Below are positions 24,539 through 33,107 of a stretch of DNA of 64,000 nucleotides, piece by piece. The position numbers and the translations under genes are program-made. The DNA is from an uncultured Lachnospiraceae bacterium. Lineage in GTDB: Bacteria; Bacillota; Clostridia; Lachnospirales; Lachnospiraceae. Position 1 is the first letter of the stretch. The number at the start of each line of letters is the position of its first letter. The notes under the pieces are model-generated. The model had not been told where the DNA came from and did no database searches. It saw nothing but the letters and a program-made list of their open reading frames with translations. The DNA is taken from NCBI GenBank assembly GCA_902779575.1, contig CACZBW010000001.1, forward strand, positions 124,001-188,000, read 5' to 3'.

Positions 24539-25777
24539 ATGACGAAGATGGAGAGAGAAGATCGTTTTCTTGGGTATAATCAGGAAAAGATACAGGGTAT
24601 GAACAGGACCCTGGTGCTGAATCTTCTTCGGAAAGGAGGAATCTGTTCCCGAACTCAGCTTGCGAAAGAATCCGGGCTGAAGCAGGCCACCATAACGAAT
24701 ATTGTCAATGATTTTATAGAATGGGGCATTGTAAAGGAAACAGGTTTTCTTACCGGAGATAAGGGGCGCAGATCCATCGGTATTTCCATGGATCAGAGTA
24801 CTTTCGGGATACTGGCGGTACGTCTGGCCAGAAGAGGCTTTTCCATAGGCGTTTTCGATATGTGCGGGAATCCCGTAAAGATCATACGCCGCTCTGCGGC
24901 CCAGAATCAGGATCCTGAGACGGTAATCAGCAGTATCTTTAAAGAAGCCGTGGAGCTGATGCGGGATAACTCCGAAAGACATTACCTGGCCTGCGGAATC
25001 GCTCTTCCCGGTCCATACAGCTTTAAAAGCGGCAGGATTGAGATCATGACAGGGACAAAAGGCTGGCATGAGATCGCAATCCGGGAGCGTTTTGAGGAGG
25101 CTCTCGATATGCCGGTTTTTGTTGAACAGGATGCCAACGCCGCCGCCTTTGCCCAATACTGGAAGTTTGAAGAGGAACATCCGGGGGAGATGCTTCTTTA
25201 TCTTGCCGTTGGTCCCGGAATCGGAGCGGGGATCATTCAGAAGGGGCAGATTCTTCGCGGAAGGATTGGCGTGGCCGGAGAGATCGGGCACATGTCTGTT
25301 AACTACAAAGGACCGAAATGTGTCTGCGGCAACAGAGGCTGTCTGGAGAATTATTGTTCCTCGAGAGCATTTGTCGATAAAGTAAACAGAAAGAAGAAAG
25401 CGCTCCTGAGTTTTGAAGAAACTGCGATCCTGTTAAAGGAAGGCGATTCGGATACAGAAGCATGCTTTTTTGAAATCTGTGATATTCTGGCAATCGCCAT
25501 CGCAAACCTGATGAACTGCTTTAACCCGTCTGTTATCATTCTTGGCGATGAAATGTCTCATATCATACCCGAAAGGATGCTTTCTTATATAAGGGGAAAA
25601 GTAAAAGATCTGGTGCTTCCTGCTTTGTATGAAGATACATTGATTTCCACAAGCCTTCTGCCCATCGATTCTTTTGTCCACGGAGCAGCGGTTGTAGCCT
25701 GGAATCAGATTTTCACGAAGCCGGAACTGTATTTCAATAAGTACTCTGAAGATGAAAAAAAACGATTGACAAGGTAG
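24539..25777 (+). CDS. ROK family transcriptional regulator (XylR/NagC type)
   Basis: A 412-residue regulator with a DNA-binding head and a sugar-kinase-like body. The HTH is SRTQLAKESGLKQATITNIV (residues about 38-57). The ROK signature with its zinc site is GHMSVNYKGPKCVCGNRGCL. DANAAAFAQYW and ALPGPYSF are sugar-kinase fold motifs. ATG 24539 has GAGGG close by. The gene lies just before a xylulokinase-type kinase whose promoter holds a 41-bp palindrome, so it most likely represses that operon and is released by its sugar; xylose or a related sugar is inferred. Confidence 0.88.
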   Translation: MTKMEREDRFLGYNQEKIQGMNRTLVLNLLRKGGICSRTQLAKESGLKQATITNIVNDFIEWGIVKETGFLTGDKGRRSIGISMDQSTFGILAVRLARRGFSIGVFDMCGNPVKIIRRSAAQNQDPETVISSIFKEAVELMRDNSERHYLACGIALPGPYSFKSGRIEIMTGTKGWHEIAIRERFEEALDMPVFVEQDANAAAFAQYWKFEEEHPGEMLLYLAVGPGIGAGIIQKGQILRGRIGVAGEIGHMSVNYKGPKCVCGNRGCLENYCSSRAFVDKVNRKKKALLSFEETAILLKEGDSDTEACFFEICDILAIAIANLMNCFNPSVIILGDEMSHIIPERMLSYIRGKVKDLVLPALYEDTLISTSLLPIDSFVHGAAVVAWNQIFTKPELYFNKYSEDEKKRLTR

Positions 25778-25829
25778 ACTCTCTGCGTTATTATTTAATC
25801 GGTTTAAGCATTAAACGAATTAAATAATA
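25766..25829 (+). promoter_or_regulatory. xylB promoter with large palindromic operator
   Basis: TTGACA (25766-25771, inside the end of the ROK gene), 17-bp spacer and TATTAT (25789-25794). Two 19-nt arms (25789-25807 and 25811-25829) pair at 17 of 19 positions around a 3-nt centre at 25808-25810. The left arm contains the -10, so a bound repressor would block RNA polymerase. ROK-type XylR operators have similar A/T-rich long palindromes. Confidence 0.8.
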
Positions 25830-25859
25830 GGCTTTGGATCGCGGGAGGTGATATGGAGT

Positions 25860-27344
25860 ATGGGATTTTATGCAGGAATAGACCTCGGGACTTCAAGCAC
25901 GAAGGTTCTGATCATGGACCGGGTAGGGAATGCTCTCGGGGTCGGGAATGCCTCCTATGAAGTCCGGATCCCGATGATTTCCCGGGCCGAGCAGGATCCG
26001 GAGGAGTGGTGGACAGCTGTGAAAACTGCTCTTGCCGGGGCAGCTGCGGCGGCAGGAATCCCTGCAAGCGGAATTGATGCGGTAAGCTTCTCCGGCCAGA
26101 TGCACGGAGTGGTGGCGCTGGACCGGGATAAACAGCCTGTCTGCCCCGCCATTATCCATCTGGATCAGCGTTCCGGTCCTCTCCTTAAAGAGATGCGGGA
26201 GATTGCCGGATCCCTTATGAAAGAAGAACTTCTCAACCAGCCCGGGGCAGGAATGATGATCAGTACTTTGTACTGGATGAAAAAGGAAAGCCCCGTTTTG
26301 TTCGACAAGGTACGCTTTGTCCTCTCTCCGAAGGATTATATCCGCTTCCGTCTTACCGGAGAAATCGGTACGGAGGTGACTGACGCTGCCGCTTCTCTGG
26401 GATTCTCGGTAAAAAACCGCAGCTGGTGTAAGGAACTGTTTCATAGACTCGGGATACCGGAGGAAATCTTCCCGCCGGTTCATGAAAGCTGTGAGGTCGC
26501 CGGAACCGTAACATCAAAGGCATGTGAGGAGACCGGTCTGGCTCCGGAGGCAAAAGTCGTTTTCGGCGCGGGGGATTCCCTGGCGGCCATGACGGGGATC
26601 GGCGTGATCGGTCCCGGGACCATGGCCTGCAATATAGGTACGGCTTCCCAGCTTGTAGTGGTGGCGGATCATCCGGTTTTTGACCCTCAGTTCCGGGTTC
26701 AGACCTGGTGCCATACGCGCCCCGGATGCTGGGCGATCCAGAGCGGAGCCCTGAACGGAGGAAGCACACTCAGCTGGCTGAAAAAACGGATTCTGAAAAG
26801 TACGGCTCCTTTTTCTGTACTGGATCAGGAGGCCGGGGAGGTACCCGCCGGTTCGGAAGGACTTATATTTCTTCCGTATCTCTCCGGAGAGCGTACTCCA
26901 TGGAATAATCCGTCTGCCAAGGGCGTTTACTTTGGCCTCGGCATGAATCATACACAGGCGCATCTCATCAGGGCCACGATGGAGGGCGTTATTTTCAATC
27001 TTAGAGAGTGTCTTGGGATCTTTGACGGAATCCATCTGGAGAGAAACAGCCTGCTTGCCTCCGGAGGAGCAGCTAGAGGAAAAACCTGGAAACAGATTCA
27101 GGCGGATATGCTCGATATGCCGGTACGGACTGCGAAGGTGGAAGAGGAAGCCTGCCAGGGTGCCGCCATACTTGCCATGGTAGGAGCGGGTGTCTTCCCG
27201 GATATCCCGGCCGCCTGCAGTCAGATTATCAGGCTCAGCGAAGAAGTTGTGGAACCGATTCCGGAAAATGTACGCAGATATAGGGAAAGACAGGCCTTGT
27301 TCCATTCTCTGTATGGTCAGGTAGAAGGACTGTTTAAATTATGA
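25860..27344 (+). CDS. xylB: FGGY carbohydrate kinase, xylulokinase type
   Basis: A 494-residue kinase that most likely phosphorylates D-xylulose. The start MGFYAGIDLGTSSTKVLI is the phosphate motif of the FGGY fold; SFSGQMHGVVALD and HLDQRS are sugar-site segments typical of XylB; PYLSGERTPWNNP and LLASGGAARGKTW fit the C-terminal ATP domain. GGAGGTGAT lies seven bases before ATG 25860, which is better than the GTG at 25848. It is the first gene behind the palindromic operator. No xylA follows in the window, so another ketose or polyol substrate is possible. Confidence 0.88.
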   Translation: MGFYAGIDLGTSSTKVLIMDRVGNALGVGNASYEVRIPMISRAEQDPEEWWTAVKTALAGAAAAAGIPASGIDAVSFSGQMHGVVALDRDKQPVCPAIIHLDQRSGPLLKEMREIAGSLMKEELLNQPGAGMMISTLYWMKKESPVLFDKVRFVLSPKDYIRFRLTGEIGTEVTDAAASLGFSVKNRSWCKELFHRLGIPEEIFPPVHESCEVAGTVTSKACEETGLAPEAKVVFGAGDSLAAMTGIGVIGPGTMACNIGTASQLVVVADHPVFDPQFRVQTWCHTRPGCWAIQSGALNGGSTLSWLKKRILKSTAPFSVLDQEAGEVPAGSEGLIFLPYLSGERTPWNNPSAKGVYFGLGMNHTQAHLIRATMEGVIFNLRECLGIFDGIHLERNSLLASGGAARGKTWKQIQADMLDMPVRTAKVEEEACQGAAILAMVGAGVFPDIPAACSQIIRLSEEVVEPIPENVRRYRERQALFHSLYGQVEGLFKL

Positions 27345-27393
27345 AACTATGTTTACACAGCCGTCAAACGGCAGGGAAAGGAGGAGGAAAAGC

Positions 27394-27777
27394 TTGGACA
27401 GCACTCAGAAAACAGGCGGATACATCCTCAGCTGTGAGAATATCTCAAAATCCTTCGGTGGAACACAGGCACTGAAAGGTGTTGAGCTCGTAGCGATCAT
27501 CTGCGATAACGATGGTATGTCCGCTGCCGCACAGAAGATGTGCAACGATAACGGCAGAAACGACGTCATCTGCATCGGCGTTGACGGCGTGGAAGTTCCG
27601 CTTCAGATGGTTAAGGACGGCGCTATGAAGGCTACCATCCTGCAGGACGGCGTTGGCCAGATCAACGGCGCTATTGAGATCGTTGAAGCCATTGTCAAGG
27701 GCGAAGAGTTTGATCCGAATCCTGTGATCCCCTTCGTACTTGTAACAGAGGAGAATGTCGACGATTATCTTGAATAA
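27394..27777 (+). pseudogene. deletion scar: start of sugar ABC ATPase fused in frame to end of sugar-binding protein
   Basis: The frame starts at a TTG at 27394 after AAAGGAGGAGG. The first 33 codons read like the start of an RbsA/XylG/MglA-type ATPase (ILSCENISKSFGGTQALKGV), stopping before the Walker A motif. At about 27484-27498 the sequence turns into the last 95 residues of a Peripla_BP_4 sugar-binding protein (VPLQMVKDGAMKATILQDGV, FVLVTEENVDDYLE). The rest of the ATPase, the permease and the N-terminal part of the binding protein are missing, about 3 kb judging by family sizes. The fused product cannot hydrolyse ATP or be exported. It could also be an assembly collapse. Confidence 0.82.
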
Positions 27778-27810
27778 TGAACTGCTGACATTCAGCTGAT
27801 CAGCTGATAC

Positions 27811-27842
27811 AGACCCCTGACGCGTAACGTCAGGGGTCTTGC
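27811..27842 (+). terminator. terminator after the ABC remnant
   Basis: Perfect 12-bp stem (27811-27822 with 27828-27839) with a CGTAA loop, followed by TTGCTTCC. The T-run is weak. A palindrome at 27792-27807 precedes it. Confidence 0.65.
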
Positions 27843-27858
27843 TTCCTGGAGGATAAGG

Positions 27859-28674
27859 ATGTCTCAGATACTGTATGGAAGCCAGACCTACCCCTGGCAG
27901 ATGCGGGTAGAAAAGTTCGCGGGACAGGTTCCGCATATGGTGGAAGTTTTAAAGAAAGCCGGATTCACCGGCATGGAAGCCGAGATTGTCATGCTGGGCG
28001 ATTATTATCATGACTGGGCCAGGTTAAAAGACCTCCTGGACCGGGAGGGCATTGTCCTTGCCGCCCTGGCAGTTCACGAGAACTGGCTTTTCGAAGAAGA
28101 AACAGAAGCGGAGCGCAGGAACCTGGATGAAGCAATTGAGTTTCTGACACATTTTCCGGCGGCGAAGCTGATGCTGGCCCATGTGGCAGCTGACCCTGTC
28201 CGTGAACACAGACTGCAGGAAAAGCAGAAAAACCAGCTTTCCTGCCTGAAGAATATAGCCGAAAGGGCAAAGGAGAGAGGAGTCGTCCCGGTATTTCACC
28301 CCAATTCCGGGGAGAATTCCATTTTCAGATATGAAGAAGATTACAAGGTCATGTTTGAAGGCCTGTATAAAGGCGGCATAGGTTACGCCCCCGATGTGGG
28401 ACATATGGCCAACGGCGGGATTGATCCCCTTAAGATGATCCGGGAGCACCGGGATATCGTCCAGCATGTGCATTTTAAAGACATGGATGCATCCCATGTC
28501 TGGGCAACCATGGGGAAGGGAATCATTGATTTCCCGTCGATCGTCCGTTATCTGGAAGAGACCGGTTACAGAGGCTGGATCATGACGGAAGACGAGTCTC
28601 CGGACGCGGTGGAGGATTCGGACGCAGTGGTGCTGGAAGACGGAAGATATATGAGGATGATTCGCGAAGAATAG
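27859..28674 (+). CDS. sugar phosphate isomerase/epimerase family protein (TIM barrel)
   Basis: A 271-residue AP-endonuclease-2-like TIM barrel, the fold of IolE, IolI and hydroxypyruvate isomerases. Likely metal ligands sit in VFHPNSGEN, YAPDVGHMANG, HVHFKDMD and IMTEDES. CTGGAGGATAAGG precedes the ATG. It is followed closely by a Gfo/Idh dehydrogenase, a pairing typical of inositol, keto-sugar or glycoside-oxidation pathways. The exact substrate cannot be read from sequence. Confidence 0.82.
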   Translation: MSQILYGSQTYPWQMRVEKFAGQVPHMVEVLKKAGFTGMEAEIVMLGDYYHDWARLKDLLDREGIVLAALAVHENWLFEEETEAERRNLDEAIEFLTHFPAAKLMLAHVAADPVREHRLQEKQKNQLSCLKNIAERAKERGVVPVFHPNSGENSIFRYEEDYKVMFEGLYKGGIGYAPDVGHMANGGIDPLKMIREHRDIVQHVHFKDMDASHVWATMGKGIIDFPSIVRYLEETGYRGWIMTEDESPDAVEDSDAVVLEDGRYMRMIREE

Positions 28675-28705
28675 AACTGTATACATCTGTTCAGGAGGAA
28701 GAAGA

Positions 28706-29839
28706 ATGAGCAAACACAGAACAGCGGTCATGGGATTGGGCGTACGCGGAAAAACCCACCTGAAGGCGCTTCTTGAGAATGCTGAACATTATGAGATTGT
28801 GGGCATCTGCGATATCCGTCCGGAGGTCATGGATGCAGTGGAGGAGATGTTTTCTCTTTCCGTCCCGAAGTTTACGGATGTGGAAGAGATGCTCAGCCAG
28901 ACCCGTCCTGAGGTCTTTGTTTTTGTCACCTATCCGGACCTTCGCCTTTCCATGATCGAACTGGCTGTCAAGTACGGGGTGAAAGCCGTATCCTTCGAAA
29001 AGCCTATGGCAGAGAATATGGAAGAAGCGAAGAAAATGACAGATCTCTGCATCGCAAACGGCATTAAGGCCGTGGTCTGCCATCAGCAGAAATATCTGAA
29101 ACAGATGCAGGAGCTTAAGGCAAAAGTGGATCGGGGCGACCTGGGAAAGATCAAAAAAATCTTTGCGGAATGCCAGCCCTGGATGGCCCAGCTCGGAACG
29201 CATTATATGGATTACATCATTTGGGTAAACCAGGGCGCAAGAGCGAAGTCGGTAATCGGCCATGTACATGGCCCTGCCACCATGCAGGACGATCATCCGT
29301 CGCCCGATTTCCTGTTCGGAGAAATTCTCTTTGAGAACGGGACGAGAGGATATCTGGAGTGCGGTTATTTCGCGGAGCAGCATAATCCGGATATGTACCG
29401 GGATTCCGACAACAGACTGACAGTCTGGGGGGAGGAAGGCTATGCCTACGCGGAGACTGACGGATATTGGGGAGAGTGCAGCAGGAATACAGGATCCAGG
29501 CTGGTAAAAGGAAAGAAACCGGGCTGGTACCATTTCCAGGAAAAGGAGATCCAGACCCCTTATTATACCGAGTATGCGGAATGGCTGGATGATGACAAAA
29601 AGGTGCATTCCTGCAATATTGAAACGGCCCTCCACGGATATGAGATTCTGGAAGCCATCGTTCTCTCGGCTCTGGATAACAGGAGAGTGGACCTTCCGCT
29701 TACTGATTTTTCCTATGAACCGGTCATGGAACGTATGAAAAAAGAACTTCCGTGGTTCGAAGGCTGTGACAAGGCCCCCAGGGATCTCTACAAAGGCGAC
29801 TGGGACCGGCCGGAGAGGGATGATGAGGATGACGAATAA
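28706..29839 (+). CDS. Gfo/Idh/MocA family oxidoreductase
   Basis: A 377-residue NAD(P)-dependent sugar or polyol dehydrogenase type. The Rossmann start is AVMGLGVRGKTHLKALLE, EKP appears in VSFEKPMAENMEEAKK, and GTHYMDYIIWVN holds the position of the catalytic Asp/His pair. AGGAGGAAGA precedes the ATG. The gene follows the isomerase by 31 nt and overlaps the hydrolase gene, so the group is co-translated. The substrate is unknown; oxidation of a sugar at C3 or of inositol are family options. Confidence 0.86.
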   Translation: MSKHRTAVMGLGVRGKTHLKALLENAEHYEIVGICDIRPEVMDAVEEMFSLSVPKFTDVEEMLSQTRPEVFVFVTYPDLRLSMIELAVKYGVKAVSFEKPMAENMEEAKKMTDLCIANGIKAVVCHQQKYLKQMQELKAKVDRGDLGKIKKIFAECQPWMAQLGTHYMDYIIWVNQGARAKSVIGHVHGPATMQDDHPSPDFLFGEILFENGTRGYLECGYFAEQHNPDMYRDSDNRLTVWGEEGYAYAETDGYWGECSRNTGSRLVKGKKPGWYHFQEKEIQTPYYTEYAEWLDDDKKVHSCNIETALHGYEILEAIVLSALDNRRVDLPLTDFSYEPVMERMKKELPWFEGCDKAPRDLYKGDWDRPERDDEDDE

Positions 29840-30632
29840 CTGCAAAGCAAACGGGATTACGATCAGCTATGAGGAAAGCGGACAGGGAGAGCCGCTTCTG
29901 CTTCTCATGGGCCTCGGTGCGCCGGGCCGTAAATGGAAACCCCATATGGATCTTTATGATAAGCATTTCCATGTGATCGCGCCCGATAACCGGGGAGCCG
30001 GCTTATCCGACAAACCGGTATCCTATGCCTATTCCATTAAGGATATGGCGGAAGACATGATCGGACTGATGGACGCTCTGGGGATTGAGAAAGCGAGCGT
30101 AAACGGAATTTCCATGGGCGGCGCCATCGGTCAGTATCTGGCTGTGTATTATCCGGAGAGAGTGAACAGGCTGATCCTTACAAATACCTTTCCTTACTGC
30201 TGCACCAGCAACCGCAGGGCGATTGAGCTCCTCCGGGATACCTGCGGCAGGCTGGACAGTGTGACAGCCACAAGGCTCTGCCAGTGGATGATCTTTGCGA
30301 TCCCGTTTCAGAATACCAATGAAACTTATATGCTGGAATGTGAATATGCCGATCTCCAGGAACCCCATCCGATGCCGGAATATGCGTATCGTGCACAGTG
30401 CAACGCGATTCTGGATTTTGATATCCGGGAACGGCTTTCGGATATCAGCGCCCCGACGCTGGTTGTCGGAGGGGACAGGGATCTGCTGATTCCGGAATGG
30501 GTGACACGTGAGATGGCGGAAAAGATTCCCGGTGCCCGTCTCTATATGGCAAGAGACGGCGGCCATGTCCAGCACTGGGAGCAGCTGGAAGCATATAATA
30601 AACTTACCCTTGATTTCCTGTTGGAGAAATGA
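29829..30632 (+). CDS. alpha/beta hydrolase
   Basis: A 267-residue alpha/beta hydrolase. The nucleophile elbow is NGISMGGAIG (G-x-S-x-G), with the acid in GGDRDLLIP and the histidine in DGGHVQHWEQ. DNRGAGLSDKP is typical of the family. It overlaps the dehydrogenase gene by 11 nt. Two in-frame ATGs (29820 and 29823) compete with 29829; the GGAGAGGG site lies at 29812-29819, so the true start could be three codons earlier. The substrate is unknown; a lactone or ester from the sugar pathway is a fair guess. Confidence 0.82.
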   Translation: MTNNCKANGITISYEESGQGEPLLLLMGLGAPGRKWKPHMDLYDKHFHVIAPDNRGAGLSDKPVSYAYSIKDMAEDMIGLMDALGIEKASVNGISMGGAIGQYLAVYYPERVNRLILTNTFPYCCTSNRRAIELLRDTCGRLDSVTATRLCQWMIFAIPFQNTNETYMLECEYADLQEPHPMPEYAYRAQCNAILDFDIRERLSDISAPTLVVGGDRDLLIPEWVTREMAEKIPGARLYMARDGGHVQHWEQLEAYNKLTLDFLLEK

Positions 30633-30649
30633 CAGGGAAATGGTATACT
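30621..30649 (+). promoter_or_regulatory. candidate promoter for the SDR gene
   Basis: TTGGAG (30621-30626), 17-bp spacer and TATACT (30644-30649) with TGG before it. It would allow the SDR gene to be read apart from the genes upstream. Confidence 0.5.
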
Positions 30650-30695
30650 GATTTTACAAAACACCTTTCATCCAGTTTTTCAAAGGAGATTTACC

Positions 30696-31478
30696 GTGAA
30701 AGAGAATTATTTAGAAGAGTTATTCTCACTGAAAGGCAAAGTGGCCCTGGTTACGGGGGCCGGACGCGGAATCGGACAGGTAATCGCCCGGGATCTGGCA
30801 AGGGCCGGCGCGGACATCGCCATTTTCTCCCGTTCAGGGGCAGCGGACACCGTGAAGCTGATCGAAGAAGAGGGCGGAAAAGCTCTGGATATTATCGCGG
30901 ACTGCACCAAAGAAGATCAGGTGACGGAAGGATTTAAAAAGATCCTTGAGGTCTACGGAAGGATCGACGTAGTGGTCAACAACGCCGGCGTCTGCTATCA
31001 CAAGGATATCTTTGAGGCAAGTGTCGAGGAGTTCCGCTGGTGCCTCGATATCAACCTTACAGGAGAGTATATTGTCGCCCGTGAGGCCGCCCGCATCATG
31101 ATCGAAAAGAAGATCGCAGGCAGCATCATCAATATCGCTTCCATGTCCGGTTATATCGCCAACGTGCCGCAGAGGCAGGTAGCTTATAATGCTTCCAAGG
31201 CCGGCGTCATCCACATGACAAAGAGCCTTGCTGTAGAACTTGTGGATTATAATATCCGCGTCAATTCCATCAGCCCGGGATATGTCGCCACGCCGATGTC
31301 TGTCGATCCCGATTTTGTGGAGCCTGAGCTTCTGGCCGCCTGGGAGCCTCTGTTCCCGATGCATCGCATGGCGAAGCCCGAGGAGCTCACCGGAGCGATC
31401 ATCTGGCTTGCTTCCGATGCTTCCCATTATGCCAACGGAACGGATATTCTGATCGACGGATTATATACCGCTGTATAA
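30696..31478 (+). CDS. short-chain dehydrogenase/reductase
   Basis: A 260-residue classical SDR. The cofactor motif is VTGAGRGIGQ, then NNAG in VVNNAGVCYHK, the catalytic Ser in NIASMSGY and YNASK as the Tyr-x3-Lys pair. It resembles gluconate 5-dehydrogenase and related sugar-alcohol enzymes. The start is GTG 30696, seven bases after AAAGGAG. It ends the sugar island and is closed by a strong terminator. Confidence 0.88.
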   Translation: MKENYLEELFSLKGKVALVTGAGRGIGQVIARDLARAGADIAIFSRSGAADTVKLIEEEGGKALDIIADCTKEDQVTEGFKKILEVYGRIDVVVNNAGVCYHKDIFEASVEEFRWCLDINLTGEYIVAREAARIMIEKKIAGSIINIASMSGYIANVPQRQVAYNASKAGVIHMTKSLAVELVDYNIRVNSISPGYVATPMSVDPDFVEPELLAAWEPLFPMHRMAKPEELTGAIIWLASDASHYANGTDILIDGLYTAV

Positions 31479-31596
31479 TAAAATTCACGAAGTATAAACA
31501 ATTTCAAAACTCCGGTGGACGCTGCGGGCGTACTGTAGAAATCTGACAGGAAAAGCAGCCTTGCGCCCGGGCAGATTCCGTCAGGGCGGAATGGAT

Positions 31597-31629
31597 ATAA
31601 GCAGGCTCATTGAGAGCCTGCTTATTTTT
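31597..31629 (+). terminator. rho-independent terminator after the SDR gene
   Basis: Perfect 12-bp stem (31597-31608 with 31614-31625), 5-nt loop, T-run at 31625-31629. Confidence 0.9.
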
Positions 31630-31907
31630 CAGGATTTCCGAACCATATTCTTTATAAGATTATGTCTGTCCGTACATTTCTTTTCTTGACAAAACAGGGG
31701 AACAGAAGTAAGATCTCCATATAGATCTATACAGAAAACACATGTTTTTCAAATAGATCAGGCAGGATTTACGGGAAAACCGGCCCTGGATTCTGTTTTT
31801 AGGGGAAACAGATTTCAGGATTCTTTCGGTAATCGGTTTACAGAGGTGTTAAGCTGATTACTGATTTATCATTCGGGGAAACAAAGAAATTAGATAAGGG
31901 GATTTTT
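31630..31907 (+). other. upstream region of the tyrosine recombinase
   Basis: This is the second half of a 429-bp gene-free stretch. It holds a promoter, two AGATCT copies 6 nt apart (near 31711 and 31723) and an imperfect inverted repeat CGGTAATCGG (31827-31836) with CTGATTACTG (31854-31863). The leader before the recombinase is nearly 190 nt. No protein gene is seen. The inverted repeat could be a protein-binding site; no claim is made about which one. Confidence 0.5.
31686..31714 (+). promoter_or_regulatory. promoter of the tyrosine recombinase
   Basis: TTGACA (31686-31691), 17-bp spacer and TAAGAT (31709-31714). Confidence 0.65.
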
Positions 31908-32990
31908 ATGGACACCAACCGCAGCTATCACGAAGAAAAAGATATTCAGAATACACTGCAGCTCCGTGCGCTGCTGACTACATTTCCGCCGTTCGCCAAG
32001 TACTATTTCCGTGCTGTGGAGCCGACGACATCCACCAGGACGCGTCTGTCCTATGCCTATGATATCCGGACCTTTTTCCGCTTTCTGCAGGAATCCAATC
32101 CGGTACTCCGCAGCCGTGATCTGATTAGCTGGGACGTATCAGTCCTTGACCAGATCCAGGCTGTCGATATCGAGGAATATCAGGAATTTCTCAAGGTCTA
32201 TGACGTGAATGAAACGCTTGCCGGGGCTCCGAAGGAAGCCAGATTTACCAACGGGGAAAAAGGCCTGAAAAGAAAAATGTCGGCTCTGCGGAGCTTCTAC
32301 GCCTATTATTATAAGAGACAGATGATACAGACAAACCCCACGCTTCTTGTGGATATGCCCAAGCTGCATGACAAGGCCATTGTCCGCCTTGATGAAGGGG
32401 AAACGGCTTCTCTGCTCGATTATATCGAGCACGGCGGGGATGATCTGACCGGACAGGCGAAACGATATTATGAGAAGACAAAAACCAGGGATCTGGCGAT
32501 CGTGACTCTGCTTCTCGGAACCGGAATCCGTGTCAGCGAATGCGTCGGCCTTGATATCGGCGACGTAGATTTCAGAAATGACGGTATACGTATAATACGC
32601 AAAGGCGGTTCCGAATCGATCATCTACTTCGGCGAGGAAGTGGAACGCGCACTGAAGGCATGGATCGAGGAAAGAAAATCGATCCTGCCCGTCAGCGGAC
32701 ATGAGCAGGCTCTCTTCTATTCTACTCAGAAAAAGAGAATGGGTGTGCAGGCGGTCGAGAATATGGTGAAGAAGTATGCGAGGGAAGTAACTACGACTAA
32801 GAAGATTACCCCGCACAAGCTGAGAAGTACTTACGGAACCTCCCTCTACAGAGAGACAGGCGATATCTATCTGGTCGCGGATGTGCTAGGCCATAAAGAT
32901 GTGAATACAACGAAGAAGCATTATGCGGCCATGGACGACAACCGCCGGCGCAGGGCCGCAGGCGCCGTCCGGCTCCGCGAGACACCATGA
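31908..32990 (+). CDS. tyrosine-type site-specific recombinase (XerC/D-like)
   Basis: A 360-residue recombinase with an N-terminal SAM-like DNA-clamping domain (residues about 25-145) and a catalytic domain. The active-site set is complete: Arg208 (GTGIRVSE), Lys232 (RKGG), His303 and Arg306 (TPHKLRSTYG), His329 (LGHKD) and Tyr339 (KHYAA). AAGGGGATTTTT precedes the ATG. No att sites, excisionase or phage genes are near, so it looks like a resident chromosomal Xer-type enzyme rather than an island integrase. Related Clostridia carry a similar gene; whether it is the dif recombinase is not shown. Confidence 0.88.
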   Translation: MDTNRSYHEEKDIQNTLQLRALLTTFPPFAKYYFRAVEPTTSTRTRLSYAYDIRTFFRFLQESNPVLRSRDLISWDVSVLDQIQAVDIEEYQEFLKVYDVNETLAGAPKEARFTNGEKGLKRKMSALRSFYAYYYKRQMIQTNPTLLVDMPKLHDKAIVRLDEGETASLLDYIEHGGDDLTGQAKRYYEKTKTRDLAIVTLLLGTGIRVSECVGLDIGDVDFRNDGIRIIRKGGSESIIYFGEEVERALKAWIEERKSILPVSGHEQALFYSTQKKRMGVQAVENMVKKYAREVTTTKKITPHKLRSTYGTSLYRETGDIYLVADVLGHKDVNTTKKHYAAMDDNRRRRAAGAVRLRETP

Positions 32991-33107
32991 CAATAGATCC
33001 ACAGACTCTGTATTTATGAAAGCGGACTGCTCCGGCTTCCGGCAGGCTGCCCGGACCGGACTTCATCTGTATCGGAGAACATGTTCAGCGCCCTCAGTTT
33101 CTGCGGT

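Noticed and set aside
31735-31748. SOS box before the tyrosine recombinase
   Set aside because: About 11 of 14 positions match, but the core G and both outer bases are missing and the region is A/T-rich; not enough to call it.
31908-32990. Integrase of a mobile island
   Set aside because: No att-like direct repeats, tRNA target, excisionase, phage or conjugation genes are visible on either side.
33077-33086. GAACATGTTC near the end of dtd as an SOS box
   Set aside because: The half-sites are two bases closer than in the LexA box, and it lies between two converging genes where no promoter is needed.
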